Shown in pieces: positions 26,723 to 35,336 of a stretch of DNA of 47,313 nt; positions within the stretch are counted from its first letter, which is position 1, and each line of letters begins with the position of its first letter. The DNA is from CAYXWH01 sp964468755. GTDB lineage: Bacteria > Chloroflexota > Dehalococcoidia > Dehalococcoidales > RBG-16-60-22. The notes below the pieces were generated by a model. The model saw nothing but the letters and a program-made list of their open reading frames with translations, did not search any database and was not told where the DNA came from. Where the stretch lies: contig CAYXWH010000006.1 of NCBI GenBank assembly GCA_964468755.1, positions 1-47,313 of the forward strand. Reading direction: 5' to 3'. Position numbers and translations under genes: made by a program.

Positions 26723-27250
26723 CTAGTATTGTTGCCAGCCCTTTCCCTGGCGCAGTCCGCGGATATATGCCATCTGACCGGCATGGAGTAAACTGTCCTC
26801 CATGATACTTACCAGACGTACCCCGACTGTCGGTAGCGGCTGGAACACGGGTTCATTTAACTCCCGGTCGAGGTCATTTGTTGACAGAGTCATGAAGTAC
26901 CGCTTCGACCGTTCCGCTACGGCGCGCTGGTAGTCGAGTAGCGTCGGGACATCCGGAGATTTAAACGCGGCGACCTGCTCGGGAGTGTGACCGAAGCCGC
27001 TATCTTCCGGGTCAGCCGGTCGGTGAAACCGGGAGTGCCATCCATTTGAAATCCATAGCTGCTTCTCCTCCATGAGCGCTGCTATCTGGGCGTCCTGCTG
27101 ACGTGTCAGGTGCCATGCCAGCCAGCCAATACTGTTGGAATCGGGGTGGGGTTGCCAGTCCAGGTCATCCGGAGCAAGCCCCGCAAGTACGTGTTCCATG
27201 AAATCGGCTATCCGTCCATAGCCATCCTTCAACAAATCCTGCCATTCCAT
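26723..27250 (-). CDS. DinB-family (DUF664-like) four-helix protein
   Basis: A 175-residue protein of the DinB/YfiT-like superfamily, a four-helix bundle with a metal site made by three histidines. Visible parts are WQDLLKDGYGRIADFMEHVL, the GWLAWHLTRQQDAQIA histidine helix and the C-terminal MEDSLLHAGQMAYIRGLRQGKG. These proteins act as thiol-dependent transferases with bacillithiol, mycothiol or glutathione, or have unknown roles. GGGAGG precedes the ATG at 27250. The molybdoenzyme-desulfurase gene starts 28 bases after its stop, so the two are probably co-transcribed, which makes a role in thiol or sulfur handling conceivable but unproven. Confidence 0.85.
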   Translation of the reverse strand: MEWQDLLKDGYGRIADFMEHVLAGLAPDDLDWQPHPDSNSIGWLAWHLTRQQDAQIAALMEEKQLWISNGWHSRFHRPADPEDSGFGHTPEQVAAFKSPDVPTLLDYQRAVAERSKRYFMTLSTNDLDRELNEPVFQPLPTVGVRLVSIMEDSLLHAGQMAYIRGLRQGKGWQQY

Positions 27251-27659
27251 TGCTGCCTCCCCCGACTGCTATACGCAGCGTAAATATATAGTAAGTCAGT
27301 TATATTTAGGGGATATCCGGCATTATCTTTGCATTATAATCATGTCCGTACCATTGTCAATGATTCAAATCACTGTTTACCCGGCGGTGGCAGCCAGAAC
27401 GGGAGCCAGGGAAGGAGCCGGTTATCTATTTACCCGGGCAATATAGCCGAAATACGGGGATGGTTACCATAGTTTTTACAGTATAAGAGTATTCTTTCGA
27501 CTACGTTTAAATCACTCCTTTAGTCGTGTACAGTTGCGCCTCGGTTTGTTACAGTAGACTAATTTCAATAATATCGGTTGCAGGTGAGGCACGGGGAGGC
27601 TGCCTGTGCGAGCATCGTTGATATTGTGGTACATGGTAGTAAAAACGGGTTATGGCAGT
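27251..27659. other. Divergent intergenic region
   Basis: About 400 bases between the minus-strand DinB-like gene and the plus-strand DUF11 protein gene. A palindromic ATTATAAT at 27334-27341 could serve as a -10 element on either strand. I see no coding frame of note and no terminator. Confidence 0.35.
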
Positions 27660-29975
27660 ATGGAAAATGGAAGAGGTAAGATTCTACTAGCCGGTATGTT
27701 TGCCGGGTTCCTCGCCCTGTTCCTGGTACTGGCGTTGCTGGTTACCAGTGTCCTGGCGGCGCCAAGCGGAAACATTGAGGTGGCGGAGGACAATTATTTA
27801 CCGCTGGGTGGCACCGGTGAGGTTATCGTTACCTTTCGCAATACCGCCGATACAGAGCTTGGCGACGTCGCGTCAACAATCCAGTTCATCACCCTGGCAG
27901 CCGCCAATTTAAATCCGAGCCGGGTTGCCATACAGGGGATTGCCGAGTGGGAGATATGGGAATCAGAGGTGGCGGCAACCTTCCGGGCTTCGGGAAGTGC
28001 TTCGGCGACGCTTGCTTCGGCGCTGTATGCGCCCTATTCGACTGCCGACCCGGTCGATATATATACCTGGTCGCTGGGCAAACCGGATGGCGCCAGTGAC
28101 CTTGACACGTACACCGATAATACCCAGTTTGCCAGTGACCTCAGGATTTTGCGACCGGGTGAGATACTCAAGCTAAAGATTACGGAGGAGTGCCAGAATA
28201 TTGTTGGCGACTCCCGAATATGGTTTTTCTTTCAAGCCACCGAGTATGAGCCGGCGGGGTTCCCGGTAACTGACATCAATACCATACCGGCATCGCAACG
28301 GATGAATCTCTATTATCAGGATGCGGCTTTACCCATTCGGCCGATTGGCTGGTGGCCCCTGCATAACAGCTATGACCCCTATGATGGTGATGTTGATACC
28401 GGTCATGCCTTCGAGCAGGTGGGCTCTTCTCCGGAATATGGCTGGACGAGAATACCCACCACCAACCGGTTCGCCAAGTCAAACAAGCTTGTCCACCAGG
28501 AGATACCGGTAGCAGAGCCCTGTATCAGTATCACCAAAGACGGCCCGGCTGAGGCACAGGTGGGGGAGACTGTCGTCTATGAGTTCGTTGTTGCCAACTG
28601 CGGGAACGTGGAGCTGAACGATGTGAGCGTCGATGACCCGCTGCTTGGCGGGGAAATCTGGAGCGCCGACAGCCTGCTGGTCGGGGAATCGGAGAACTTT
28701 ACCGTCGAATATACCATTCAAAATGATGACCCCGGTCCCCTGGAGAACACGGCGGTTGTTACCGGGCAGTATGATGCCGAGACGGTGACCGAATCAGACA
28801 ATCATAGCGTGGAGCTCGTGGTAGAAGCTCAACCGTGTGTCAGTATTACCAAAGACGGCCCGGCTGAGGCGCAGGTGGGGGAGACTGTTGTCTATGAGTT
28901 CATTGTTGACAACTGCGGGAACGTGGCGCTGACCGATGTGACCGTCGATGACCCGCTGCTTGGCGGGGAAATCTGGAGCGCCGACAGCCTGCTGGTCGGG
29001 GAATCGGCGAACTTTACCGTCGAATATACCGTTCAAAATGATGGCCCCGGTCCCCTGGAGAACACGGCGGTTGTTGCCGGGCAGTATGATGCCGAGACTG
29101 TAACCGAATCAGACAATCACAGTGTCGGACTCGCCGAGGAAGCCAGCCCCTGCATCAGTATTACCAAAGACGGCCCGGCTGAGGCGCGGGTTGGAGAGAC
29201 CATAGTCTACCACTTTGTGGTCGTCAACTGCGGGAATGTGGTGCTGACCGATGTGACCGTCGATGACCCGCAGCTTGGCGGGGAAATCTGGAGCGCCGAC
29301 AGCCTGGCAGTGGGTCAGGTAGCGGTATTTAGCGTTGAGTACACCATTCAGGAAAATGAACCCAGTCCTCTGGTGAACACGGCGGTTGCCTCCGGTCAGC
29401 ATGACACGGAGACGGCAAACAATTCAGATGACCATAGCGTTATTGTGGAGAGTACCTATTCCTTCCACCTCTGCGGTCACAAGTTTCATGACCTTGATGA
29501 AGACGGGGAGTACGATGTCGATACCGAGCCCGGTATGAACGGGACTGTCATAGTATTACTTGGCCCGGATGGAATGACCAGGGCAGAAGACTGGTATGCG
29601 TATCAGGGAAAGTTCACTTATCCGGCGCCGGAGACAAACCCAAGTTTCAGCGGTGAGAACCAGCTTAACGGGAGCTACTGCTTCAATCTGGACAATGTAG
29701 TTGAAGGCGAATATACCTTCTACATCAAGGAAGTGGTTCCCCCCGGCTGGACGGAATCAACGCCAACAGTGATAGGGCCTATCACTCTTAGCGCCAGTGA
29801 TGAAGGTCCCCGTGAATCAGTACACAATGATTTCGGGAACAAGCTGGTGCCGGTGACCGGTGTACCGGCTTTATCCTGGTGGGGTGGTATCAGTATGGCA
29901 GCCCTCTTTGCCGTCTTCCTGGGGTGGATAGTAAGACGAAAATTCAAGGCCGGACCTGGCCGAGCGGAAAAGTGA
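27660..29975 (+). CDS. Cell-surface protein with three DUF11-like repeats and C-terminal membrane anchor
   Basis: A 771-residue secreted surface protein. The signal/transmembrane segment (about 8-35: LLAGMFAGFLALFLVLALL) ends in VLAAPSG. An N-terminal ~240-residue domain is followed by three tandem 105-residue repeats that begin C-S-TKDGPAEA and carry VYEFVV-NCGNV and NFTVEYT, as in DUF11 surface proteins. A SdrD-B-like domain follows (HKFHDLDEDGEYD). The C-terminus has VPVTGVPALSWWGG, a hydrophobic helix and a basic tail WIVRRKFK, resembling a sorting or anchoring signal. I prefer the ATG at 27660, because the frame from the GTG at 27606 adds a non-signal stretch. It is probably part of the cell envelope or an adhesin; the next gene is coupled to it. 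Confidence 0.85.
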   Translation: MENGRGKILLAGMFAGFLALFLVLALLVTSVLAAPSGNIEVAEDNYLPLGGTGEVIVTFRNTADTELGDVASTIQFITLAAANLNPSRVAIQGIAEWEIWESEVAATFRASGSASATLASALYAPYSTADPVDIYTWSLGKPDGASDLDTYTDNTQFASDLRILRPGEILKLKITEECQNIVGDSRIWFFFQATEYEPAGFPVTDINTIPASQRMNLYYQDAALPIRPIGWWPLHNSYDPYDGDVDTGHAFEQVGSSPEYGWTRIPTTNRFAKSNKLVHQEIPVAEPCISITKDGPAEAQVGETVVYEFVVANCGNVELNDVSVDDPLLGGEIWSADSLLVGESENFTVEYTIQNDDPGPLENTAVVTGQYDAETVTESDNHSVELVVEAQPCVSITKDGPAEAQVGETVVYEFIVDNCGNVALTDVTVDDPLLGGEIWSADSLLVGESANFTVEYTVQNDGPGPLENTAVVAGQYDAETVTESDNHSVGLAEEASPCISITKDGPAEARVGETIVYHFVVVNCGNVVLTDVTVDDPQLGGEIWSADSLAVGQVAVFSVEYTIQENEPSPLVNTAVASGQHDTETANNSDDHSVIVESTYSFHLCGHKFHDLDEDGEYDVDTEPGMNGTVIVLLGPDGMTRAEDWYAYQGKFTYPAPETNPSFSGENQLNGSYCFNLDNVVEGEYTFYIKEVVPPGWTESTPTVIGPITLSASDEGPRESVHNDFGNKLVPVTGVPALSWWGGISMAALFAVFLGWIVRRKFKAGPGRAEK
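28521..29451 (+). repeat. Three tandem 315-bp repeats in the DUF11 surface protein gene
   Basis: Units begin at 28521, 28836 and 29151, an exact 315-base (105-codon) period. The first two are nearly identical over most of their length at the DNA level (for example TGGCGGGGAAATCTGGAGC in all three); the third is more diverged at both ends. The high DNA identity points to recent duplication or gene conversion. Confidence 0.9.
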
Positions 29976-30232
29976 TGGGACCGGGAATCAGGCGCACGGT
30001 AGCCGGTGCCGTACTGGTGGGGATGGTAGTTGGCATGGCCAGCGTGCTACTCACCCATTTCCTGCAAATAATACGTTACGGCTCATTCTTCATCCGGGAA
30101 CCGAATACTCCGGTGCTTGTCATTGAGGTGGTGCTGCTGGTAGTATGTATCGCTTTCGCCGTAAGCTATCTGGCTATTAGCCTGCTGGGTAAGCCTGGTA
30201 AACGCCAGGAGGATACCGGTGACACGCGTTGA
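29975..30232 (+). CDS. Small two-helix membrane protein, coupled to the surface protein gene
   Basis: An 85-residue protein with two hydrophobic helices (VAGAVLVGMVVGMASVLL and VIEVVLLVVCIAFAVSYLAI) joined by a short loop, and a charged C-terminus. Its ATG overlaps the stop of the preceding gene (TGATG), which implies translational coupling. I know no family for it. It may help anchor or assemble the surface protein, or be a small envelope protein. Confidence 0.6.
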   Translation: MGPGIRRTVAGAVLVGMVVGMASVLLTHFLQIIRYGSFFIREPNTPVLVIEVVLLVVCIAFAVSYLAISLLGKPGKRQEDTGDTR

Positions 30233-30294
30233 ACCGTGCGAAACCGGTAATGTGCGAAGATAGCGGAAATCGTCTGTTTCGCGGTAACGGATTA

Positions 30295-30498
30295 TCAGCC
30301 CGTCTTCTTTTCGCCCGTGCAGGGCATGCGAATGGTTTCCGGGTCGCTGCGGTCGGCGTAAAGACATTTTATCCCTGGCGGCAATATTCCACGGGTTTTC
30401 CCTCGATTAAGAGTAGTGACCTCGTGCCCCTGACTTACCAGGTAGCGGACCGGGCATAGCCCGGCAAATCAAGTACCGCCGGAAACCAGTAGCTTCAT
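30295..30498 (-). pseudogene. Decayed NAD-dependent epimerase/dehydratase gene
   Basis: The minus-strand translation reads MKLLVSGGT, a TGA stop, FAGLCPVRYLVSQGHEVTTL, then NRGKTRG, LPPGIKCLYADRSDPETI and a stop. This is the N-terminal Rossmann part of the extended SDR/epimerase family (normally MKILVTGGTRF-GR-LV). It is broken by an in-frame stop at codon 10 and ends after about 67 codons, with no further epimerase motifs downstream. It is a clear remnant. Confidence 0.75.
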
Positions 30499-30778
30499 TG
30501 GCTACTCCCCGGGTTGGTGCCCATTTTACCCCGGGCCATCGGCAGGCATGCTCCACGGATAATATATCAGGGCAAGCGCCAGCAGAGACGTGACCGGTAA
30601 CGTGACAGCCATTTATCCCTGGTTTATTGCAAGGTGTAAGTTGTCATCGAGAAATAATCATTTGCCGAAAAGGTAAGCTGACAGTTAAAATGGCTTTTGG
30701 CTAAGTTTTATGTTTGGTAGCGGTTTTGTAAACTAGCCAAGCCGGTTGGTCTGGTCTGATACAATATTATTTCAAAGG

Positions 30779-30807
30779 TTGAAATTGTGAAAAATGTGTG
30801 GCATACT
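30779..30807 (+). promoter_or_regulatory. Probable sigma-70-type promoter of the fibronectin-like gene
   Basis: TTGAAA at 30779-30784, a 17-base spacer and CATACT at 30802-30807. It would give a leader of about 135 bases that includes the whole 13-bp repeat array. Confidence 0.45.
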
Positions 30808-30856
30808 TTAGCAGAATTTTGAAACATAGGCTCACATTACATTATTAATATTATTA

Positions 30857-30945
30857 AGAAAGGGAATAAGAAAGGAGATTAAGAGAAGGGATTAAGAAAA
30901 GGGATTAAGAAGAGGGATTAAGAAGAGGGATTAAGAAAGGGGATC
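30857..30945 (+). repeat. Seven 13-bp ribosome-binding-site-like tandem repeats
   Basis: Units of the form AAGAAGGGGATTA with an exact 13-base period; the GGG(A)TTAAG cores start at 30862, 30875, 30888, 30901, 30914, 30927 and 30940. Each contains a purine-rich AAGGAG-, AGAGGG- or AAGGGG-type block. The last unit supplies the ribosome binding site for the ATG at 30950. The copy number may vary by slippage and affect translation. Confidence 0.9.
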
Positions 30946-30949
30946 AACT

Positions 30950-32386
30950 ATGTCGGTTCTGATGATTAGGAAAGTATGCCGGATAATCGTTATCTCGCTC
31001 ATATTGGCACTTATTACCCCGTTACTCTTTTTAGCTCCTCCGGTCAGTGCGAATGGATTCGAGATAACTACCATGGCCGCCACCAATGTTTCGTATACTT
31101 CCGCCACGCTGAACGGTTTTGAATATTACGGGGGGGACGCCTGGTTCGATTACGGACTGACTACCGGTTACGGCTCTAGCACCAGTAAACAAACGTCCTT
31201 TGGCGGAGCTTACAGCGCCGATATCAGTGGCCTCATACCCGGAACTGTCTATCACTTTCGGGCTATGGTCGATACTACAGGTCCGGACACCATTTACGCG
31301 GGCGATGATGTGACGTTTACCACTCTGGGTACCGCGCCATCGAGTGCGGAAGGGTGGGACACGCCAACGGTACGCACTCTTGACGCCACCAACGTGACGG
31401 CGGACTCAGCCACCCTTAACGGAAAACTGGTCTGGCTGGGGTCATCACGGAAGGTAAAGGTTTCCTTTGACTATGACCTGACCCGAGCTTATGTTAATGA
31501 TACCCCGGCCCAGACGATGGACGCCCCCGGCATGTTCAGCATCGATATCAGCGGCCTCAGCCCGGGGACTACCTATTACTTTCGTGCCGAAGCCCTGGGA
31601 GTCGGGTATGGACTGAGCTACGGGGCTGACTTAATCCTGACAACGCTCGCTGCAGCTGCCGAGCCAACGGGACAATTGCTCGATGTATCCGGTGTCATCG
31701 ATGATACCGGTAGGTTTACGGAACCGGTAACAGCTCAGTCGGGTGATGGCAAGGTTACGCTTACTATTAATGGAGGTACCACCGGTCAGACCGGAGACGG
31801 TCAGCCGCTCAGCGGGATAACCATCAATAAAATGACCAGTCCTCCACCTCCACCGGCCGGTAGTAATGTGATCGGTCTCCCCTACGATTTCGGACCTGAC
31901 GGAGCCACCTTTGATCCGCCGATAACCGTTTCCTTCACCTTTGACCCGGCTGATATACCGCCGGGAGTGGATGTGGCCGACCTGGTCATCGCCTTCTGGG
32001 ATGCCGAGTCCGGGGAATGGGTGGTACTTGAAGATATTGTCGTTGACCCGGCAACAAATACCATCAGCGGGAAGATAAGCCACTTTACTCCGTTCTCAGT
32101 TATTGCTCCATCTCCACCGCCACCGGCTCCGACGCCAGCACCGCCGCCACCGGCTCCCGCGCCAGCACCGCCACCACCGGCGCCGGCTCCATCGGTAACC
32201 CCACCCGCTCCGGTAACGCCATCTCCAACGCCGGTACCGCCGGCTCCGGCAACCACGCCACCCGCTCCGGCACCGGCTCCGGCTCAGTCCGCAACCAACT
32301 GGGGGCTCATCGGTGGTATCATTGCCGCCGTGGTGGTCGTGTTGCTGCTGGTATACTTTCTCGTCTGGAGAAGGCGTACCACTTAA
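30950..32386 (+). CDS. Surface protein with two fibronectin-III-like domains, Pro-rich linker and membrane anchor
   Basis: A 478-residue secreted protein. The signal peptide (about 1-35, ending PPVSANG) is followed by two fibronectin-III-like domains with the repeated pattern T-AATNVS-SATLNG-, then YSADISGLIPGTVYHFRA (about 37-128 and 142-240). A further beta domain comes next (FDPADIPPGVDVADLVIAF, AESGEWVVLEDI), similar to ZU5-like modules. A long Pro/Ala/Thr linker (about 385-445) follows, then a terminal helix GLIGGIIAAVVVVLLLVY and a basic WRRR tail. It should be a stalk-like cell-surface protein. Its leader holds the seven-copy repeat array. Confidence 0.85.
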   Translation: MSVLMIRKVCRIIVISLILALITPLLFLAPPVSANGFEITTMAATNVSYTSATLNGFEYYGGDAWFDYGLTTGYGSSTSKQTSFGGAYSADISGLIPGTVYHFRAMVDTTGPDTIYAGDDVTFTTLGTAPSSAEGWDTPTVRTLDATNVTADSATLNGKLVWLGSSRKVKVSFDYDLTRAYVNDTPAQTMDAPGMFSIDISGLSPGTTYYFRAEALGVGYGLSYGADLILTTLAAAAEPTGQLLDVSGVIDDTGRFTEPVTAQSGDGKVTLTINGGTTGQTGDGQPLSGITINKMTSPPPPPAGSNVIGLPYDFGPDGATFDPPITVSFTFDPADIPPGVDVADLVIAFWDAESGEWVVLEDIVVDPATNTISGKISHFTPFSVIAPSPPPPAPTPAPPPPAPAPAPPPPAPAPSVTPPAPVTPSPTPVPPAPATTPPAPAPAPAQSATNWGLIGGIIAAVVVVLLLVYFLVWRRRTT

Positions 32387-32581
32387 ATTTAAAAGGAACA
32401 TCCGGGCATACAAAAGGGCAGCTCTGGTTATGAAGGAGCCCCGGTGCTTATGTGCTCAGGACCGGTTCGGCTTGCCTGAGGTTACCGGTGCCCTGTTACG
32501 CGGAGTGCGTGTCTCTATCCTGAAATCCCCGTTGCTCAGTCCCCGCTATGACACTGTGACGGGTAGATAGTACAGGGCGGT

Positions 32582-34570
32582 TCAATAGCTTTTTCGGGAT
32601 ACTTCCACTCCCTGGGCGTCAAGTAGGGCTGCGGTGTCCGGGGTCTCATTGTCCCAGATTGGCTTTCCATAGTCGAAGCTGAAACCACCCCACTCGGGAT
32701 GAATCTCGTCGGTATAGACCCGGATAGCGGCCCCGGGCTCCAGTACATATTTGGGAAAGGTAAATGCCGGGTAACTGTCGGTAATATCTGTTAACACCCA
32801 GCCGGTTATGTCCTGCGGACTGTTTCCCAGGTTGGCAATTTCAACAAATTCGTCGGATTCCAGACGGGGGACCTGACCGTAGTAGCCGATGTCGACTATC
32901 CGGACAATGCCGGTTTCCCGGGTTGGCGGTGGCGGAGCAGGTTCCGGTTCCTGCCCGGGGACCGGGGGAAGTTCAGATTCGGGAGGGGATACCGACACCT
33001 TTTCCAGTCGAATGAATCTACCTGGCGTGGTCTCCATCTCAAATACGCCGTCGCCATCGGTGTCCATCTCCAGTCTGGTCACGGTATCGCGCACGTTGCC
33101 AATATCGGGGGCTGCTGTCCTGAGGGTAACAGCAGGCTCTATCTTGACCCGGGCAACGGTTGTCGGCAGGATGGGCACGTTGCGATATTCCAGGTACCGC
33201 TTGACTTCTATGGCGGCGTCGGGCACCTGCGATTTTATCTCCGCGGTTCCTTTACCGGTGCCGTTGACCACCACGGTATATTCCCGGGAGACATCGGCGT
33301 TGGGAATGATAATCGTTTGGTACTGAGTTCCTTCCGGGGCAATATAGACGGCATCCGGTAGCTGTTTCTCCATATCGCCCTTTTCGTTGATCCCAACATG
33401 ATGCCCCAGCGGATCGTAAACGTGAATGGTGGCGGGGCTGAACAGGGAAAAGATAGCCAGCTTATCCCAGTCGCCGGGGAGCTTGAAGAAAGCTGTCCAG
33501 AAGGGTTTGGGATATTCCGGCAGCCCGTCAGCCCATTGTCCCGGGTGTTCCCATTTTTGACTTATAGCTCCATTTTCACCCCATTGCGGGCCGGACGGCC
33601 CACGCTGTCCGAATTTAAGGCCAAGCACAGAGACAAAGAAGTCCAGGTATTCACCCCAGTATCCCTGGAAACCCAGCCACTCTAATCCTGCCTCTGTTGT
33701 CCCGGTCAACAGGACAATATTGAGCTGCTCGGGGCCGATTATTTGCCAGGAAGACAAGCCGGTGTCATCAAAATCAAGTCCTGACCAGAATTGTCCCGGG
33801 GTAAAGTAATTGGCGTGTGACCCGCGGGCGACGTGGACTATAGGGTGGGTCCCGGAGACCAGTCCTTGATTCCTCATGTCATTCCACGACATCCGCTGGC
33901 CGGCCTGATGCTGGGAATATGCGGCAAAGACCGGCGGTTGTCCACTTGCCAGGAGTTCTTTTATCGTTTGTCCGGGGAAGTGGAGCTGCACCAGTTCCCA
34001 GTCGCCTTCGTGGATATTACGCCAGTCATTCAGGTAGTAGAACAGCCAGTACTGTAGCACGGTGTAGCCGGTACCCGGCGACTCCTTTACTCGAGCGTAC
34101 ACGGCAGGAGAATAGTCCTCTTTGGTCTTGTCGTAAATCGCCTTGTACTCATCTATGGAGTGTGTCTTGGGGTCAAGTTCGGCGACATCGAGGTAGTAGT
34201 CGCTGGCTGACCACTGCTGCAGGTCACGGATACTTGGTTTCTCCGAGAACTCCGGATTGTCCAGGTCGCGAAGCAGCGACAAATCAACCATGAGTTGCAC
34301 CGAGTCCGGTTCAAAATTTTCTTCGTTATCGCCCTCCCCCTTCAGGTAAATCACCGGACAGAAGCGCTGGGCTAGCTGAAGCGCTTGCTCGGAATCGGGC
34401 TGCGGCGGGCCTGGTGGTAGAGAGGGAGAGGGTGGTGGTGCCGGCGATGGTTGTGGTGCCGGTGCCGGTGGCGGCACCGGTGGTGGCAATGGTGGGGCTG
34501 AGGGACAGGCACAACCAGCCAGAAATAGTGCCATGCCAATAGTGATTAAGATGAAGCTTATAGATTTCAT
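32582..34570 (-). CDS. Lipoprotein with a Vps62-like domain and a C-terminal lamin-tail domain
   Basis: A secreted protein of about 662 residues. The N-terminal signal ends in the lipobox FLAGC, followed by a Pro-rich linker. The central region has the Vps62-like pattern: LQYWLFYYLNDW, HEGDWELVQLHF, VFAAYSQHQAG, and HPIVHVARGSHANYF. The C-terminal ~110 residues form a lamin-tail-like immunoglobulin domain (VRIVDIGYYGQ, SDEFVEIANLGN, DITGWVLTD). I prefer the ATG at 34570 to the TTG at 34609, though neither has a clear ribosome binding site. Its function is unknown; the histidine- and acid-rich core could bind metal or act as a hydrolase. Confidence 0.75.
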   Translation of the reverse strand: MKSISFILITIGMALFLAGCACPSAPPLPPPVPPPAPAPQPSPAPPPSPSLPPGPPQPDSEQALQLAQRFCPVIYLKGEGDNEENFEPDSVQLMVDLSLLRDLDNPEFSEKPSIRDLQQWSASDYYLDVAELDPKTHSIDEYKAIYDKTKEDYSPAVYARVKESPGTGYTVLQYWLFYYLNDWRNIHEGDWELVQLHFPGQTIKELLASGQPPVFAAYSQHQAGQRMSWNDMRNQGLVSGTHPIVHVARGSHANYFTPGQFWSGLDFDDTGLSSWQIIGPEQLNIVLLTGTTEAGLEWLGFQGYWGEYLDFFVSVLGLKFGQRGPSGPQWGENGAISQKWEHPGQWADGLPEYPKPFWTAFFKLPGDWDKLAIFSLFSPATIHVYDPLGHHVGINEKGDMEKQLPDAVYIAPEGTQYQTIIIPNADVSREYTVVVNGTGKGTAEIKSQVPDAAIEVKRYLEYRNVPILPTTVARVKIEPAVTLRTAAPDIGNVRDTVTRLEMDTDGDGVFEMETTPGRFIRLEKVSVSPPESELPPVPGQEPEPAPPPPTRETGIVRIVDIGYYGQVPRLESDEFVEIANLGNSPQDITGWVLTDITDSYPAFTFPKYVLEPGAAIRVYTDEIHPEWGGFSFDYGKPIWDNETPDTAALLDAQGVEVSRKSY

Positions 34571-34865
34571 ACTTATAGCAATATTAGTGGTGAGTCTGTT
34601 GATTGTCAACCGGGCTATGTCAGTAGGCAGCTAGGTGCTCAATAGCCCGGCTTTGCCGGCATTATAGCACTGATGGTTGGTTATCGAAATAATGGTCCGT
34701 AAAGTTGACCGGTTATTTGCGGTCTGACATGGATTAAGATTTGGGGGTGCGAGACCACACAAGCTGAGTGCTAAGACGTTTTTGGGTTATTCCCGCATGG
34801 TCTATCATTAAGTCGAAATGAATTCGCATGAGTATTCACGAACGCCCGATAGCCGGGGGGTGGCA

Positions 34866-35063
34866 GTGATTAAATCGGTTATCAGATTAAGCAATGATGC
34901 GGTCATGGTTTTTAATGCTGAGGGTGAGCAAATCCCCCGATATCAGGGGCAGTACCGAGAGGTACGAAGAAGTATCCTTGTGGATGCTCAGCCCGATGCT
35001 ATATTCACCCACTGGGTCAGCCAGGCTATAGAGCCATTGATGGTTTCGCGGTGGGACTGGTAA
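34866..35063 (+). CDS. Small conserved-looking soluble protein
   Basis: A 65-residue protein starting with GTG at 34866, five bases after a GGGGGG run. The sequence (VIKSVIRLSNDAVMVFNAEG, then QIPRYQGQYREVRRSILVDA) reads as a well-formed small fold. An ATG at 34818 in the same frame gives 81 residues but lacks a ribosome binding site. I think similar small proteins occur in other Chloroflexota, but that is from memory only. No function can be assigned. Confidence 0.55.
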   Translation: MIKSVIRLSNDAVMVFNAEGEQIPRYQGQYREVRRSILVDAQPDAIFTHWVSQAIEPLMVSRWDW

Positions 35064-35092
35064 CAGAGGTAACGTTTGCCGGAGGGAGTGCC

Positions 35093-35326
35093 ATGTTGTG
35101 TAGGATTTACCCCAAGAGCTGTACGAGGTGTGGCGGAGACCTCTCTCTGGAGCAGGACAGTTACGGTGCGTATTTAGCCTGCATCCAGTGTGGTGCGGTT
35201 ATTGATGACCTGCCTGCGATGACTCGTGCTTACGTTAGTAGCCGGGTAATGAATGGTCATAAGCGTAATCCGGGGCAGCAACTGGCGGCGGGCGGAAAGC
35301 ACAGCCACAGGCCGGGGAATAGCTGA
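35093..35326 (+). CDS. Zinc-ribbon protein
   Basis: A 77-residue protein with a four-cysteine zinc ribbon: CTRC near the start and CIQC about 22 residues later. A basic, low-complexity tail follows (GHKRNPGQQLAAGGKHSHRP). GGAGGGAG stands just before the ATG at 35093; the frame from 35051 is longer but less likely. It may bind nucleic acid or another protein. The gene lies 30 bases after the preceding small gene and is convergent with the first LuxR-type regulator. Confidence 0.65.
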   Translation: MLCRIYPKSCTRCGGDLSLEQDSYGAYLACIQCGAVIDDLPAMTRAYVSSRVMNGHKRNPGQQLAAGGKHSHRPGNS

Positions 35327-35336
35327 CGAGGTAAAA

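Larger units (their letters stand above)
30233..30949. other. Long intergenic region with a decayed gene, a promoter and tandem repeats
   Basis: About 700 bases before the fibronectin-like gene. It holds the epimerase pseudogene (30295-30498), a promoter candidate (30779-30807) and the 13-bp repeats (30857-30945), each listed separately. Plus-strand frames here are the antisense of the pseudogene. A 28-codon minus-strand frame at 30526-30612 may be another gene scrap. Confidence 0.6.

Noticed and set aside
30229..30459. 76-codon plus-strand open frame
   Set aside because: It is antisense to the epimerase remnant, whose minus-strand translation is clearly homologous to a known family.
34741..34800. 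Possible riboswitch before the small gene at 34866
   Set aside because: I compared it with cyclic-di-GMP and other known leader patterns from memory and found no convincing consensus.
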